Source: Anaerolineales bacterium
GTDB lineage: Bacteria; Chloroflexota; Anaerolineae; Anaerolineales; Villigracilaceae
DNA length: 64,000 nucleotides
Assembly: GCA_014379595.1 (NCBI GenBank)
Contig: JACMLM010000067.1
Span: 1 to 64,000, forward strand
Reading direction: 5' to 3'
The translations under genes were made by a program, and so were the position numbers. Of the stretch, positions 34,111-44,687 are shown piece after piece. The number at the start of each line of letters is the position of its first letter. Position 1 is the stretch's first letter. The notes under the pieces were generated by a model, which was given only the letters and a program-made list of their open reading frames with translations, was not told the DNA's origin and made no database searches.

Positions 34111-36549
34111 ATGAAAAAATGGTATTCAAACTTACTTGCAGAGACTAATCCTCAAGGACGCAACGCTTTTAATATCGCAATTATTATTATTGCTGCATTA
34201 GTTGTTTCCCTGCCAATCTACATCATTGCTATCTTACAAACTGGTGCTTGGCAATATTATGCCAGTTTAGCAAGTTTAGGTGTACTCAGTGCTCTTTCTA
34301 TCCTTGGAGCCATTCAAGCACGACGCAATCGCATCAATCGTGCAGTTGGCTTGATGCTTGCAGGGACATTTTTCATTATCCCCTTCCTGACCGCCTTGTA
34401 TTCCGGCATGGGCTTCATGTTGGGTATCACAACATTTGTAACTACATCTTTAATCGTCGGTCAAACACTCTCCAGTAAAGAATCAAGCAAATACTTATTT
34501 GCAGCTGCTGTGATTGGTACATTTACCCTGCTGATGGACTTGTTCGCTCCATGGCAGCGTTTGTCGTTCCCTCAGATTCAAACTACTACACCTTACATAC
34601 TTGTAGGCGTGTTCATTTTCATGGGCATAGCCATTGTACGTCAATATCGTAACTACTCCATCCGCACAAAACTGCTGATGGGCTTCATGCTCGTGGCAGT
34701 GATTCCGTTAGGCGTGTTGTTCCTCCTTAACCAAAATTCTTCTCGAGAAAATATTACTGCACAAGCCAACGAGGCGCTTCAAAACGAAGCGGCATTGACT
34801 GCACGCACAATTGACGACTTTCTACAAGATGGTCTCAATGAAATACGTACAGCTTCACAATTACATATTCTGGAAGAATATCTTTCGCTTTCTGCTTCTC
34901 AAAGAGCCGGTAGTGAAACCGAAACGGCTTTATATCAGGATTTAGCTTCGATTGCCCGCAAAGATCAAACCTATATTACTTCCATCGGTTTGATGGATAT
35001 TCGCGGTAGAACAGTGGCAGATACAGACGCAAACGAAATTGGTGTTAATAAATCAGAGCGTTTATATTTTACGCAACCTATCGCAAATAATTTACCGTAT
35101 ATAACACCAATGGAAATTTCGGATTCCACCGGCGGTCTTTCGTTTTATTTCAGCGCGCCAGTACGCGATACAACAGGCAAAATCATCGGCGTATTGCGTA
35201 TACGTTACAACGCAGATGCTCTGCAGGAAATCGTAGCAAACGCGGAAGGCTTACAAGATTCTTTCATCACAATTTTTGATGAAAACTATATCCGCCTTGC
35301 TCATAGCACCAACCCTGAGCTTATTCTTAAAACAGTTGCGCCACTACCCGTAGAACAATTAAGTCAATTGCAGGCAGAACGCCGTTTGCCCGAAGGAACT
35401 GCTGAAGAATTAGCGACCAATCTTCCACTTTTGGAAGAAGCGTTAAAGAATATTGATACGCAACCTATTTTTGTTTCTCAATTCGCTTCAACCGCAGAGG
35501 AGGCTGATAGTGCCGCCTCAACACGACTTTCGACCCAACCATGGATCGTGATCGTTGCGCAGCCGCAATCTACATTCCTTGCGCCATTAAATATCCAAAC
35601 TCGAAATGAAATCGTAGTTATTATCATCCTCTTAAGCCTTGTGGCTGTTGCGGCTATATTCTCGGCGCAATCATTTAGTAATCCGCTGGTACGCCTTACA
35701 AATATTGCTCAACAAGTTTCAGGCGGTGATCTTTCTGTACAAGCACGCGTTGAATCGGAAGATGAAATTGGTGTGCTGGCTAGCACCTTCAATAGTATGA
35801 CTTCGCAGTTACGCGATTTGATCGGTTCATTGGAACAACGCGTGACAGACCGTACCAAAGCGCTCGCCACATCCACCGAAGTAAGTCGTCGATTATCTAC
35901 AATCCTAGACCAAAAACAACTGGTGTCGGAAGTGGTGGAACAAGTGAAGACCTCCTTTAATTATTATCACACTCACATTTATTTCTTTGACGAGGCCGGA
36001 GAAAACCTGGTTATGGCAGGCGGTACCGGGGAAGCAGGCAAAACCATGCTCGCCAGTGGACACAAAATCTCTAAAGGCAAAGGATTGGTTGGTCGTGCAG
36101 GTGAGTCGAATATCCCAATTCTGGTGTCAGATACAAGTGAAGAACCAGATTGGCTACCAAATCCGTTATTACCAGAAACCAAATCTGAAGTTGCTGTACC
36201 GATCTCCCTTGGTGACCAGGTGCTCGGCGTTCTAGATGTGCAGCAAAATATAGTGGACGGTTTAAAACACGAAGATGTAGACCTGCTCCAATCCATTGCG
36301 AATCAGGTTGCTATAGCTGTAACAAATGCCCGTTCTTATGCCGGAGTTCAGGCTCGGGCGGAGCGCGAAGCGTTGGTTAGCTCTATAGGCCAAAAGATAC
36401 AGAGCGCGACTACTGTGGAAGGCGCCTTACAAGTGGCTCTACGTGAACTAGGCCATGCATTGGGAACACACACTAGTGTGCGATTGAAATCTACAGCTAA
36501 CCCAGAAAATGACAAAAACCCTATCCTTGTGCAAGTGAAGGAGGTCTAA
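34111..36549 (+). CDS. Membrane sensor with dCache-like, HAMP and GAF domains, no kinase
   Basis: 812 residues. There are about five transmembrane helices in residues 20-180, then another (about 187-207, [19 protein letters not shown]). The extracytoplasmic double-Cache-like domain (about 210-500) contains [19 protein letters not shown] and [21 protein letters not shown] transmembrane helix (about 505-525), a HAMP linker ([20 protein letters not shown]), a coiled coil, and a GAF domain (about 590-745) complete it. It lacks HisKA, HATPase, GGDEF or methyl-accepting regions, so it must signal through a partner. The next gene starts one base after its stop. Confidence 0.88.
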   Translation: MKKWYSNLLAETNPQGRNAFNIAIIIIAALVVSLPIYIIAILQTGAWQYYASLASLGVLSALSILGAIQARRNRINRAVGLMLAGTFFIIPFLTALYSGMGFMLGITTFVTTSLIVGQTLSSKESSKYLFAAAVIGTFTLLMDLFAPWQRLSFPQIQTTTPYILVGVFIFMGIAIVRQYRNYSIRTKLLMGFMLVAVIPLGVLFLLNQNSSRENITAQANEALQNEAALTARTIDDFLQDGLNEIRTASQLHILEEYLSLSASQRAGSETETALYQDLASIARKDQTYITSIGLMDIRGRTVADTDANEIGVNKSERLYFTQPIANNLPYITPMEISDSTGGLSFYFSAPVRDTTGKIIGVLRIRYNADALQEIVANAEGLQDSFITIFDENYIRLAHSTNPELILKTVAPLPVEQLSQLQAERRLPEGTAEELATNLPLLEEALKNIDTQPIFVSQFASTAEEADSAASTRLSTQPWIVIVAQPQSTFLAPLNIQTRNEIVVIIILLSLVAVAAIFSAQSFSNPLVRLTNIAQQVSGGDLSVQARVESEDEIGVLASTFNSMTSQLRDLIGSLEQRVTDRTKALATSTEVSRRLSTILDQKQLVSEVVEQVKTSFNYYHTHIYFFDEAGENLVMAGGTGEAGKTMLASGHKISKGKGLVGRAGESNIPILVSDTSEEPDWLPNPLLPETKSEVAVPISLGDQVLGVLDVQQNIVDGLKHEDVDLLQSIANQVAIAVTNARSYAGVQARAEREALVSSIGQKIQSATTVEGALQVALRELGHALGTHTSVRLKSTANPENDKNPILVQVKEV

Positions 36550-36550
36550 A

Positions 36551-37849
36551 ATGATTAATCGAATTCGTAAGCTTTTCGCTCCCCCTGTTTTTGAAAATGA
36601 CGAGGATAAAACGCGTGTAGCAGGCATGCTGAACACAATTTTGTGGTCTCAGTTAATCCTTATGGTGGTTATCAATATCCTGTTTGGCTTTGTAAGTCTT
36701 CTCACCGGAGAGGCTCCGCAAAATTTAGCCATCAGTTTCATTGCCATCGCCATGTTCGCTGGAATGCTAATACTGGTGCAAAAAGGTTTTGTTCAAGGCA
36801 TAAGCTATTTGCTGGCATTTAGTATCACCGGGATCATTATTTATTCCATCGCAACTTCAACCACCGCTAGTGCGACCACTCTTAGCGGCTTATTGATCCC
36901 TGTGATGATGGCAGGGCTTTTCACAGGTGCACGCGGCACAATGGTTGTTACCGCTGTAAACCTTCTTGCCTTATCCAGCCTTGGTTATTTCCATGAACAG
37001 GGCTGGGTTGCGTTGCCGCCACTGGCAGCTACTGAATTGGTCTCATTCGGAGCTATATCCTTCACTTCGGCGCTTCTTCTAGGGCTGGCATCTCGAAGTA
37101 TCCAGGAGTCATTAAGGCGCGCTCGTCACGATCAACGGGAACTCACAGCCTTAACTCAATTGCTGGAGCAACGTGTGGCAGATCGTACCAAAGCATTGGC
37201 AACTTCCGCACAAGTAAGCCGCCATCTTTCTACTATTCTCGATCAGAAACAATTGATCAGCGAAGTAGTGGAACAGGTGAAGAATTCCTTTAATTATTAT
37301 CATGCTCATATCTATCTTTTTGACGATAAAAGCAGTGAACTGGTGATGGCTGGCGGTACTGGCGAAGCCGGGCAAACGTTATTGGCTCAAGACCATAAGA
37401 TCGCCAAAGGCACGGGTCTCGTAGGTCGCGCAGCTGATACCAACACTCTTGTATTGGTATCAGACACATCAAAGGATCCGAACTGGCTTCCTAATCTATT
37501 ACTTCCTGAGACCAAATCGGAAATGGCTGTGCCGATATCGATTGGCAATCGGGTATTGGGCGTACTGGATGTACAACATAACATCACAGACGGATTAAAA
37601 CAAGAAGATGCAGACTTGCTTCAGTCACTTGCTAATCAAGTAGCTATCGCTTTACAAAATTCTCGTTCCTATACAACTGCCCAATATCAAGCGAAGCACG
37701 AAGCGATAATCAGTTCCATCGGCCAGAAAATTCAGAATACAACCACTGTGGAAAGCGCCTTGCAAGTTGTTGCCCGTGAACTGGGTCAGACTCTTGGTGC
37801 ACAGAATACACGTGTGATCTTGAATGCAACTGATCATAAAGGAAATTAA
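36551..37849 (+). CDS. Membrane GAF protein, no kinase
   Basis: 432 residues. A short cytoplasmic start ([16 protein letters not shown]) precedes five or six transmembrane helices (about 25-190), a coiled coil ([22 protein letters not shown]), and a GAF domain (about 235-385) very similar to that of the previous gene: [20 protein letters not shown] against [20 protein letters not shown]. No output domain is present. The N-terminal module recurs in the next gene (APVFEDDIEKTRS), so these two proteins share a membrane-sensor architecture. Spacing of one and three bases to the neighbours predicts a complex. Confidence 0.86.
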   Translation: MINRIRKLFAPPVFENDEDKTRVAGMLNTILWSQLILMVVINILFGFVSLLTGEAPQNLAISFIAIAMFAGMLILVQKGFVQGISYLLAFSITGIIIYSIATSTTASATTLSGLLIPVMMAGLFTGARGTMVVTAVNLLALSSLGYFHEQGWVALPPLAATELVSFGAISFTSALLLGLASRSIQESLRRARHDQRELTALTQLLEQRVADRTKALATSAQVSRHLSTILDQKQLISEVVEQVKNSFNYYHAHIYLFDDKSSELVMAGGTGEAGQTLLAQDHKIAKGTGLVGRAADTNTLVLVSDTSKDPNWLPNLLLPETKSEMAVPISIGNRVLGVLDVQHNITDGLKQEDADLLQSLANQVAIALQNSRSYTTAQYQAKHEAIISSIGQKIQNTTTVESALQVVARELGQTLGAQNTRVILNATDHKGN

Positions 37850-37852
37850 ATT

Positions 37853-40800
37853 ATGAAAACACCTCAAGATAATAACGAAGAAGCCAACGGAAACATCCAG
37901 AAGCGATTAAATAACCTGTATTCAAAACAGGAGCTTCCTACTCATGTCAGCATCAGCGAAGTGGAAGCCATGAAAATTCGCATCAGTGAATTGGAAGCGG
38001 AACTGGCGCGTCAACCTAAGGCCGACGAAGGAGCCACTTTCTCTGAAATAAAGCCAGAAGTGATTCTTCCAAAACCATCCAATAAAAAAGTTGAACCTCA
38101 AGCAGTGGAAACATCCTGGCTTCCATCGTTTTTGACAGCGCCTGTGTTTGAAGATGATATAGAAAAAACACGTTCGGCTCAATTACTTCATCAGATCACC
38201 ATGGCAAGTTGGGGCCTTCCCATCCTTGCAGTGGTTGTCTCCATTTTGAATTCTACTCAGGCCCGTTTCACATTGCCGGCAGCATTCATCCTGTTCGTAG
38301 TCCTTACAGTTGTAACGTTGTTTAATCGCGCTGGAAGGGTAAAGCTTGGCAGCAGTCTTATCGTGGGAACTGTAGTTCTCCTTTTCTCTTATTTAAACTA
38401 TGCCGGCGCAGGTGAACCGAGACCTCTCCTATTATTAACCGTCGTTGCCATTATGATGAGCGGTTTGTTGTTGGGAAGCCGCGGTCCAATAGTAGTCTCC
38501 ATCATATTGGCTCTGCAACATACTTTTATTATCCTACTTTCAGCACGGGGACTCATCGTAGCTCAGGCAGGCGCTTCAACGCCGGTCCAAAATGCTGTGG
38601 TTACAACTGTAAGCTATTTATTGATCGGGTTCTTGCTTAAGCTGGCTATCTCGAGAATTCAATTTGTGTTGGACGAGCTCCGTGTAGATGAAGCCGAGTT
38701 GGAAGTCAAGAATCGTGAACTCAAGGATTTCAGTACTTCGCTTGAACAGCGCGTAGTTGACCGTACACATGACTTGGAATTGGCTGCTGAAGTTGGGCGG
38801 TCCATCACTGAAAGAGTGGGTAACCTCGCCGCTTTACTTTCGCAATCTGCGGAATTGATCCGTTCCAAATTTGCCCTTTACTATACCCAGATCTATATTG
38901 TTGATCCTTCAGAACGCAATCTGACCTTACGCGCAGGTACTGGTACAGCCGGTACTGAACTTATGCAGCGCGGTCATCGCCTGCCAATTTCATCCGCTTC
39001 TTTAAATGGACGGGCCGCATTGGATCGTCAGGCTGTCATCGTGGGTGATACCCGGCAAAGCGGTAACTTCTTGCCCAATCCCTTGCTTCCTCTAACACGT
39101 TCGGAACTTGCTATTCCATTGATCGCCAACAATAAAGTGGTAGGTGTGTTGGATATGCAAAACGACAAGGAAGAAACATTTAGTGCAGCAAATCTTCCTG
39201 CCTTTCAAGTGTTGGCGGGGCAGCTCGCCATCGCGATTCAAAATGCAGCTTTGTTCAGCCAGGCTGAAGAATCCCGTTTCGTGCTGGAAGAACAATCCCG
39301 CCGTTTGACTAGGTCAGGCTGGCAGGAATTTATGAATGCAGTTGATCTCAATGAAAGTATTGGGTATGTATTCAGCCAGGATGAAATCATTCCTCTGGTG
39401 GAAGCACAAAGCCCGGCCTTTGAGGGCAACTTGACAGTCCCCATCGAAGTTACAGGAGCCAATATTGGTGAAGTCCAATTGACCGATGAAGTAGATCGCA
39501 AATGGACGGATGCAGAAATAGAAATTGTGCAAGCCACAGTTGCACGCGCTGGTCAGCATATCGAAAACTTGCGCTTGCTGGCTCAGGCAGATCGTTATCG
39601 TGCAGAGGCAGAACAAGTGTCACGCCGTTTGACCCGCGAAGGCTGGGACACTTATGTCCAAACCCGCAGCAATTTAGCATCCGGTTATTCCTATAATCTT
39701 AATGAAGTAAGCTCTAGCGACCAATCAATCGAAAATGATGCATCCTTAACTCAAACTCGACCTATTACCGTTCGTGATGAAACTATTGGTGAACTTTCGA
39801 TCAATACCAATGATATGAACCATGAAGAAGTAAATGAAATATTTTCTGCTGTTGCCACACAATTAAGCGACCATATTGAAAACTTGCGCTTGTTGGAACA
39901 AAATGAAAAACGTGCTTATGAGCTTGCAACGGTAGCTACAGTAAGTACAACAGCCTCCACCGTGCTTGACCCTGATAAACTACTGCAAGCAGTTGTAGAC
40001 CTCACCAAAGAACGCTTCAACATGTATCATACACATATCTATCTTGCCGATGAATCATGGAATACGCTGCTTCTCACAGCAGGCGCGGGTGAAGTTGGGC
40101 GTCAAATGGTTGAAGCAGGCCATGCCATCGAAATGGATAAGGAAAGATCCCTTGTAGCACGCGCGGCTCGTGAACGCAAAGCTATTATCGTGAATGATGT
40201 ACGAAGTGAAGCAGACTTTCTTCCTAACCCGATGCTCTCCGAAACACGCGCTGAAATCGCTGTGCCAATGATCGTGGGCGATAAAGTCCTCGGCGTGTTT
40301 GACGTGCAATCAAATATAACGGGCCAGTTCACTGAAGAAGATGCCAACATCTACACCACACTGGCTTCACAAGTAGCTGTCGCTTTGCAAAATGCACGTT
40401 TGTATGTGGAACAATCTGCTACAGTGACTCAATTGCGAGAATTGGATCGTCTCAAATCATCCTTCCTCGCCAACATGTCTCACGAATTACGCACACCGCT
40501 TAATTCCATTCTCGGCTTTGCAGACGTAATGCTGGAAGAATTAGATGGTCCGCTTACAGAAAATATGGCCAATGATCTGGGCCTCATTCAGAAAAACGGA
40601 CAGCATCTCTTACATCTCATCAACGACGTATTGGATATGGCAAAGATCGAATCTGGCAAGATGAATCTCAATGTCGAAAAATTCATTCTTCAAGATGTGT
40701 TTGATGAAGTTACCAGCATCACTTCATCTCTTGCAGGCGAAAAATCGCTCTCACTGGTTATTGAACCTGATTCAGATCATGATGTTGAGATCAATGCTGA

Positions 40801-41173
40801 TAAAATTCGCTTGCGCCAGGTGATGATCAATCTTGTCAACAATGCAATGAAATTCACAGAAAAAGGAAGGATCTCCATTCGTGCCCTACGCGAAAATGAT
40901 CAAGTACTTGTCACTATAAAAGATACAGGTATTGGAATCCCACCCGAACAACTTGAATCGGTCTTCCAGGAATTCACACAAGTGGATACAACCACCACAC
41001 GCAAAGCAGGCGGCACAGGCTTAGGCTTACCGATCAGCCGTCGTCTCATCCAAATGCACAGCGGACGCTTATGGGCTGAAAGCTCAGGGATAAACGGAGA
41101 AGGCACCACTTTCTATGTTCAATTGCCTATCGAAGCTAACATCAATGAAGATGTATCTTTACTGGTGAAATAA
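37853..41173 (+). CDS. Membrane histidine kinase with several GAF domains
   Basis: 1106 residues. A coiled N terminus (about 1-85) is followed by the shared APVFEDD module and about six transmembrane helices (110-270), then GAF 1 (about 320-465). Two repeats of an unusual module begin with SRRLTRxGWxxY/F (about 483-590 and 592-690) and each ends in HIENLRLL. GAF 2 follows (about 700-855). HisKA is MSHELRTPLNSILGFADVML and the ATPase has NLVNNAMKFT, DTGIGI and GGTGLGLPIS. This is the only catalytic kinase among the three membrane sensors and presumably serves them all. One base separates it from the threonine-synthase/REC gene. Confidence 0.92.
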   Translation: MKTPQDNNEEANGNIQKRLNNLYSKQELPTHVSISEVEAMKIRISELEAELARQPKADEGATFSEIKPEVILPKPSNKKVEPQAVETSWLPSFLTAPVFEDDIEKTRSAQLLHQITMASWGLPILAVVVSILNSTQARFTLPAAFILFVVLTVVTLFNRAGRVKLGSSLIVGTVVLLFSYLNYAGAGEPRPLLLLTVVAIMMSGLLLGSRGPIVVSIILALQHTFIILLSARGLIVAQAGASTPVQNAVVTTVSYLLIGFLLKLAISRIQFVLDELRVDEAELEVKNRELKDFSTSLEQRVVDRTHDLELAAEVGRSITERVGNLAALLSQSAELIRSKFALYYTQIYIVDPSERNLTLRAGTGTAGTELMQRGHRLPISSASLNGRAALDRQAVIVGDTRQSGNFLPNPLLPLTRSELAIPLIANNKVVGVLDMQNDKEETFSAANLPAFQVLAGQLAIAIQNAALFSQAEESRFVLEEQSRRLTRSGWQEFMNAVDLNESIGYVFSQDEIIPLVEAQSPAFEGNLTVPIEVTGANIGEVQLTDEVDRKWTDAEIEIVQATVARAGQHIENLRLLAQADRYRAEAEQVSRRLTREGWDTYVQTRSNLASGYSYNLNEVSSSDQSIENDASLTQTRPITVRDETIGELSINTNDMNHEEVNEIFSAVATQLSDHIENLRLLEQNEKRAYELATVATVSTTASTVLDPDKLLQAVVDLTKERFNMYHTHIYLADESWNTLLLTAGAGEVGRQMVEAGHAIEMDKERSLVARAARERKAIIVNDVRSEADFLPNPMLSETRAEIAVPMIVGDKVLGVFDVQSNITGQFTEEDANIYTTLASQVAVALQNARLYVEQSATVTQLRELDRLKSSFLANMSHELRTPLNSILGFADVMLEELDGPLTENMANDLGLIQKNGQHLLHLINDVLDMAKIESGKMNLNVEKFILQDVFDEVTSITSSLAGEKSLSLVIEPDSDHDVEINADKIRLRQVMINLVNNAMKFTEKGRISIRALRENDQVLVTIKDTGIGIPPEQLESVFQEFTQVDTTTTRKAGGTGLGLPISRRLIQMHSGRLWAESSGINGEGTTFYVQLPIEANINEDVSLLVK

Positions 41174-41174
41174 A

Positions 41175-42818
41175 ATGGCAAAACCAAAATTTCTACAATG
41201 TGCAATTTGCGGAAAACAGCAGCCATATGAACCTTTTATTCCTGCTGTTTGCAAAAGCTGTGATTCACAATGGCTTGAGGCGCACTACGATTTCACATCT
41301 TTCAAACGCGATATCCTGCGCGGCTTGCCTAATCGCCCTAATAACCTGTGGCGCTATCAGGATGTCTTACCGCTGAACGATCCTGCCGCTTTAGATCTCT
41401 ACCCCGCTGGCGGAACACCACTCTGGCTGTCACAACGCTTCGCACCCAAGCTCGGACATGATCATGTTTACTTCAAAGACGAACGCTACGGCCCGACATC
41501 TTCTTTCAAAGACAGGCAAGCCGCAGTGGCAGTTGCCGCAATGAATGAAAATAATATTCGTGAAGCTGTCATCGCATCAACAGGCAATGCAGCTGTAGCA
41601 TATGCCGCAGCTTGTGCACGGGCTGGGATCAAGCTTTGGGTCTTTATGACCAGCTTAGTTCCGCAGGAAAAGTTGCGAGAAGCAGCTCTCTTCGGTGCAG
41701 AAGTGATTCGAGTCAGCGGCAATTACGATCAGACAAAACAGATCGCAAGTCAATTCGCACAACGCAGACATCTATTATTAGATCGCGGCGCGAGTTCAGT
41801 ACCCGCACGCGAATCGATGAAGACTATTGCCTATGAAATTGTTGAACAACTTGGCTGGCGTGCACCCGATTGGTACATTCAGGCTGTGAGCGGTGGCCTC
41901 GGTCCACTGGGTGTGTATCAAGGCTTCAAAGAATTATTTGCAATGGGTTTGATAGACCGCGTTCCAAAACTTGCCATTATCCAAGCCGAAGGCTGCTCAC
42001 CAATGGTGCAAGCTTTCAAAGCTGGCAAAGATGTGGCAGAACCTGTTATCCCCGATACACGAATCATTATCTTATCAACAGGCGACCCTGGTAAATCTTA
42101 TACCTATCTTTGGAATCTCACACAGCAATATGGCGGCCTCATGGAATCTGTAACAGATGCAGAAGCCTTCGATGCCATGCGTTCGCTCGCAAAAAGTGAA
42201 GGAATGGCTGTAGAGCCAGCAACCTCTGTGGCATTTGCGGGTTTAGAAAAGATGCTGAGAGAAGGAAAGATCGGTGCAGAGGAAACTGTTGTAGTAAATT
42301 GCACAGGTCATACCTTCCCAGTGGAAAAGCACGTCATGGGCGAGCAATGGGCCGTTGATGTGCACTTGAGCGAAGATCAATCCCCTGCGCCGCGTGAAGG
42401 TTTGCAAGCTGCACTCGAAAACTTGGATGAAAAAGCCACAACCGTTCTTCTGGTTGATGACAACGCTGATGATGCTTTGCTTATCCGTCGCCTATTGGAA
42501 GGCAAAAAAGCATATCGTGTACATCATGCCAAAGATGGTTGGGAAGGCTTAGCCATGGCAAGGCAGCATCTGCCAGACCTTATTATCAGTGACCTGACCA
42601 TGCCCGGCATAGATGGCTTTGGTTTTGTGGAAGAACTCAAATTGGATCCACGTACGAAAGACATTCCAGTAGTGGTTGTCAGCGCAAAAGACATCACAAC
42701 TGAAGAACGTAAACGACTAAATGGACATATTGAAGCTCTATATCAAAAAGGATCATTGCCTACCCGCAAGTTCGTAGACAAAATGATCGATGTCATCGAA
42801 GATAAAAATGGAGCCTGA
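41175..42818 (+). CDS. Threonine-synthase-like PLP enzyme fused to a response-regulator receiver domain
   Basis: 547 residues. Residues 1-40 hold a zinc-ribbon-like pair (CAICGK and CKSC), as in some threonine synthases. The fold-type II PLP domain (about 60-405) has Lys in PTSSFKDRQAA, ASTGNAAVAYAAACARAG, the phosphate loop QAVSGGLGPLGVY, and VNCTGHTFP. Threonine synthase makes Thr from phosphohomoserine. After a short linker, residues 420-547 form a complete receiver domain: acidic pair LLVDDNADD, phosphoacceptor in LIISDLTMPG, and Lys in YQKGS. Phosphorylation by the kinase encoded one base upstream could switch the enzyme, or the enzyme domain may act as a ligand sensor. The fusion is intact in one frame with no stop. 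Confidence 0.92.
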   Translation: MAKPKFLQCAICGKQQPYEPFIPAVCKSCDSQWLEAHYDFTSFKRDILRGLPNRPNNLWRYQDVLPLNDPAALDLYPAGGTPLWLSQRFAPKLGHDHVYFKDERYGPTSSFKDRQAAVAVAAMNENNIREAVIASTGNAAVAYAAACARAGIKLWVFMTSLVPQEKLREAALFGAEVIRVSGNYDQTKQIASQFAQRRHLLLDRGASSVPARESMKTIAYEIVEQLGWRAPDWYIQAVSGGLGPLGVYQGFKELFAMGLIDRVPKLAIIQAEGCSPMVQAFKAGKDVAEPVIPDTRIIILSTGDPGKSYTYLWNLTQQYGGLMESVTDAEAFDAMRSLAKSEGMAVEPATSVAFAGLEKMLREGKIGAEETVVVNCTGHTFPVEKHVMGEQWAVDVHLSEDQSPAPREGLQAALENLDEKATTVLLVDDNADDALLIRRLLEGKKAYRVHHAKDGWEGLAMARQHLPDLIISDLTMPGIDGFGFVEELKLDPRTKDIPVVVVSAKDITTEERKRLNGHIEALYQKGSLPTRKFVDKMIDVIEDKNGA

Positions 42819-42828
42819 GGAGATAATT

Positions 42829-43230
42829 ATGGGAAGTAACGTTTTATATATTGAAGACAATCCAGATAACATGATGCTCGTCAAACGTGCTCTCGAATCA
42901 CGTGGCTATAAATTATTACAAGCCATGGATGGACTCACTGGCGTAAACATGGCAGAAACCGAAGAAGTGGACCTGATCCTATTAGACATCAACTTGCCCG
43001 ACATTGATGGCTACGAAGTGGCTCGCAGAATACGAAGCAGCGAGAAGAAATCATCGCTCACTTACTTGCCGATCATTGCTGTCACCGCCAACGCACTCAA
43101 AGGTGATGCGGAAAAGGCTGTTGCTGCAGGTTGTGATGTGTATATGTCCAAACCTATCAATATTCGTGAATTATGGGCTCGTGTGGAAGCCTTTGTGCCT
43201 TCGCCATTGAACCCATCCCAAAAGGCATAA
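42829..43230 (+). CDS. Stand-alone response-regulator receiver protein (CheY/DivK-like)
   Basis: 133 residues from ATG 42829, which follows GAGGAGATAATT; the track start 13 codons upstream lies in the previous gene. It has a single receiver domain: LYIEDNPDNMML, phosphoacceptor in LILLDINLPDIDG and Lys in VYMSKPIN. The pattern AxTANAL in IIAVTANALKGD is DivK/CheY-like. No output domain. It probably relays phosphate from the GAF kinase. Confidence 0.93.
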   Translation: MGSNVLYIEDNPDNMMLVKRALESRGYKLLQAMDGLTGVNMAETEEVDLILLDINLPDIDGYEVARRIRSSEKKSSLTYLPIIAVTANALKGDAEKAVAAGCDVYMSKPINIRELWARVEAFVPSPLNPSQKA

Positions 43231-43254
43231 ACATAAATTTACATAAGTGCGGCG

Positions 43255-43626
43255 ATGACCAAGATTCTGTTAATTGAAGACTTGCCTGATAATGTTGAAC
43301 TTGTGCGTAAAGCATTATCCAGGACCGGTTATGAGATCTCACATGCTGCCGATGCGGAGACAGGTCTGGCAAAGGCATTGGCCGAACACCCTGATCTAAT
43401 TCTGCTAGACCTTGGCTTGCCTGATTATGACGGCCAAACATTGGCGGGGTGGTTACGAGATGAGGTTACGCTAGTTGATACGCCTATCGTTATCCTGAGT
43501 GCCTGGCCAGAAGAGGCAGCAAGACAAGTGGTCAAGAGTTACAGATGTAATGGCTACATCAGCAAACCCATAGTTAAGATCAACGAATTTATCTCTCAAG
43601 TCAACTCCTATTTAAAAAAGCCTTGA
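43255..43626 (+). CDS. Stand-alone response-regulator receiver protein
   Basis: 123 residues, one receiver domain: LLIEDLPDNVEL, phosphoacceptor in LILLDLGLPDYDG, the switch Ser in VILSAWPEE and Lys in GYISKPIVK. No output domain. It begins 24 bases after the previous receiver and its stop overlaps the next start (TGATG). Confidence 0.92.
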   Translation: MTKILLIEDLPDNVELVRKALSRTGYEISHAADAETGLAKALAEHPDLILLDLGLPDYDGQTLAGWLRDEVTLVDTPIVILSAWPEEAARQVVKSYRCNGYISKPIVKINEFISQVNSYLKKP

Positions 43627-44522
43627 TGTCGCCAGTCGATACCACCCACGCCATCAAATTAATTCCCGCGAGTCAATTCACAATAGAACAACTCGCGGCT
43701 ATATATAACCAAACCCGCGTTGATTACATGGTACCAATGCCAATGAATGCAGCGCGTTTGGGTGAATATGTAGCCACCTATGATGTGAAACTCGAACACT
43801 CCCTGGTGGCGACCACTCAAGATGGCGAAATGTTGGGGGTAGCTATGTTGGGACTGCGCAAAGACCGGGCATGGATAACCCGCCTTGGGGTGTTGCCAAA
43901 CACAAGACGCGGGGGAATTGGTAAAGCTTTGTTGGAGGGGTTAATCGAGCAGGCTGTACACGTATCCATTAATTTTCACATGCTTGAAGTGATCAAAAAT
44001 AATGTACCAGCTCATCAGTTATTTTTAAAATTTGGATTTCGTGAGGTTGGCGAACTATTAATACTTCGCCGTTCTCCACTTACATCACCACAAGACCCTG
44101 TCGTAGCAGATGCTCAAAGACTAGACCGAGCCGATTCGCTCGTGCTTGTGGGGCATGATCGTGGAACTCAACCCTGGACAAATCAATCTGAATCGTTACG
44201 AAATGCAAATGAAGTATCGGGGCTACGACTTACCCTCGCTGACGGAAGCCGCGGGTGGCTTGTATATCAACGACAAAAATTTCTCCTCACTCGATTCGCA
44301 TTCAAAACAGAAGCAGGTGACCCATCAACAGTTGCCTACGCTCTGCTCTCACATCTACATCATCAATATCCACGCCTCGATACGCAGATCGAAAATATAC
44401 AAGTCAACGATCCGCACCTACCTGCATTGTACGAGATGGGGTATATAGAATCATTTCGCCGCATTGAAATGTGGCATGGCACGCCTCCCCCCAGCCTCAA
44501 CAGTACAACAAAAGCAGGATGA
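43626..44522 (+). CDS. GNAT-family acetyltransferase with extra C-terminal domain
   Basis: 298 residues from ATG 43626. The GNAT core (about 10-155) shows ITRLGVLPNTRRGGIGKALL, the acetyl-CoA pyrophosphate loop, and NNVPAHQLFLKFGFREVGEL. The remaining 140 residues resemble a second, degenerate GNAT half (SHLHHQYPRLDTQIENIQVNDPHLPALYEMGY). Substrate unknown. As the last gene of the signalling operon it could acetylate a protein or small molecule in the pathway. The stop codon lies within the loop of a terminator. Confidence 0.85.
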   Translation: MSPVDTTHAIKLIPASQFTIEQLAAIYNQTRVDYMVPMPMNAARLGEYVATYDVKLEHSLVATTQDGEMLGVAMLGLRKDRAWITRLGVLPNTRRGGIGKALLEGLIEQAVHVSINFHMLEVIKNNVPAHQLFLKFGFREVGELLILRRSPLTSPQDPVVADAQRLDRADSLVLVGHDRGTQPWTNQSESLRNANEVSGLRLTLADGSRGWLVYQRQKFLLTRFAFKTEAGDPSTVAYALLSHLHHQYPRLDTQIENIQVNDPHLPALYEMGYIESFRRIEMWHGTPPPSLNSTTKAG

Positions 44523-44541
44523 GCTAATCGTCCTGCTTTTA
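44510..44541 (+). terminator. Terminator of the signalling operon
   Basis: AAAAGCAGGA / TCCTGCTTTT with an 11-base loop that includes the GNAT stop codon. The following T tract is short. Confidence 0.6.
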
Positions 44542-44687
44542 CGTTAAAACTTATCTCATGCGATATATCCAGCAGTTTTCATGGAAATCTGCCCATTTCA
44601 TAGGATAGTTACATCGATTTAATTCATCATTTGGTAATCTTCTTTTGATGGTACTATACAGCGCAAATTCCATAAAAGGATTCTCTT

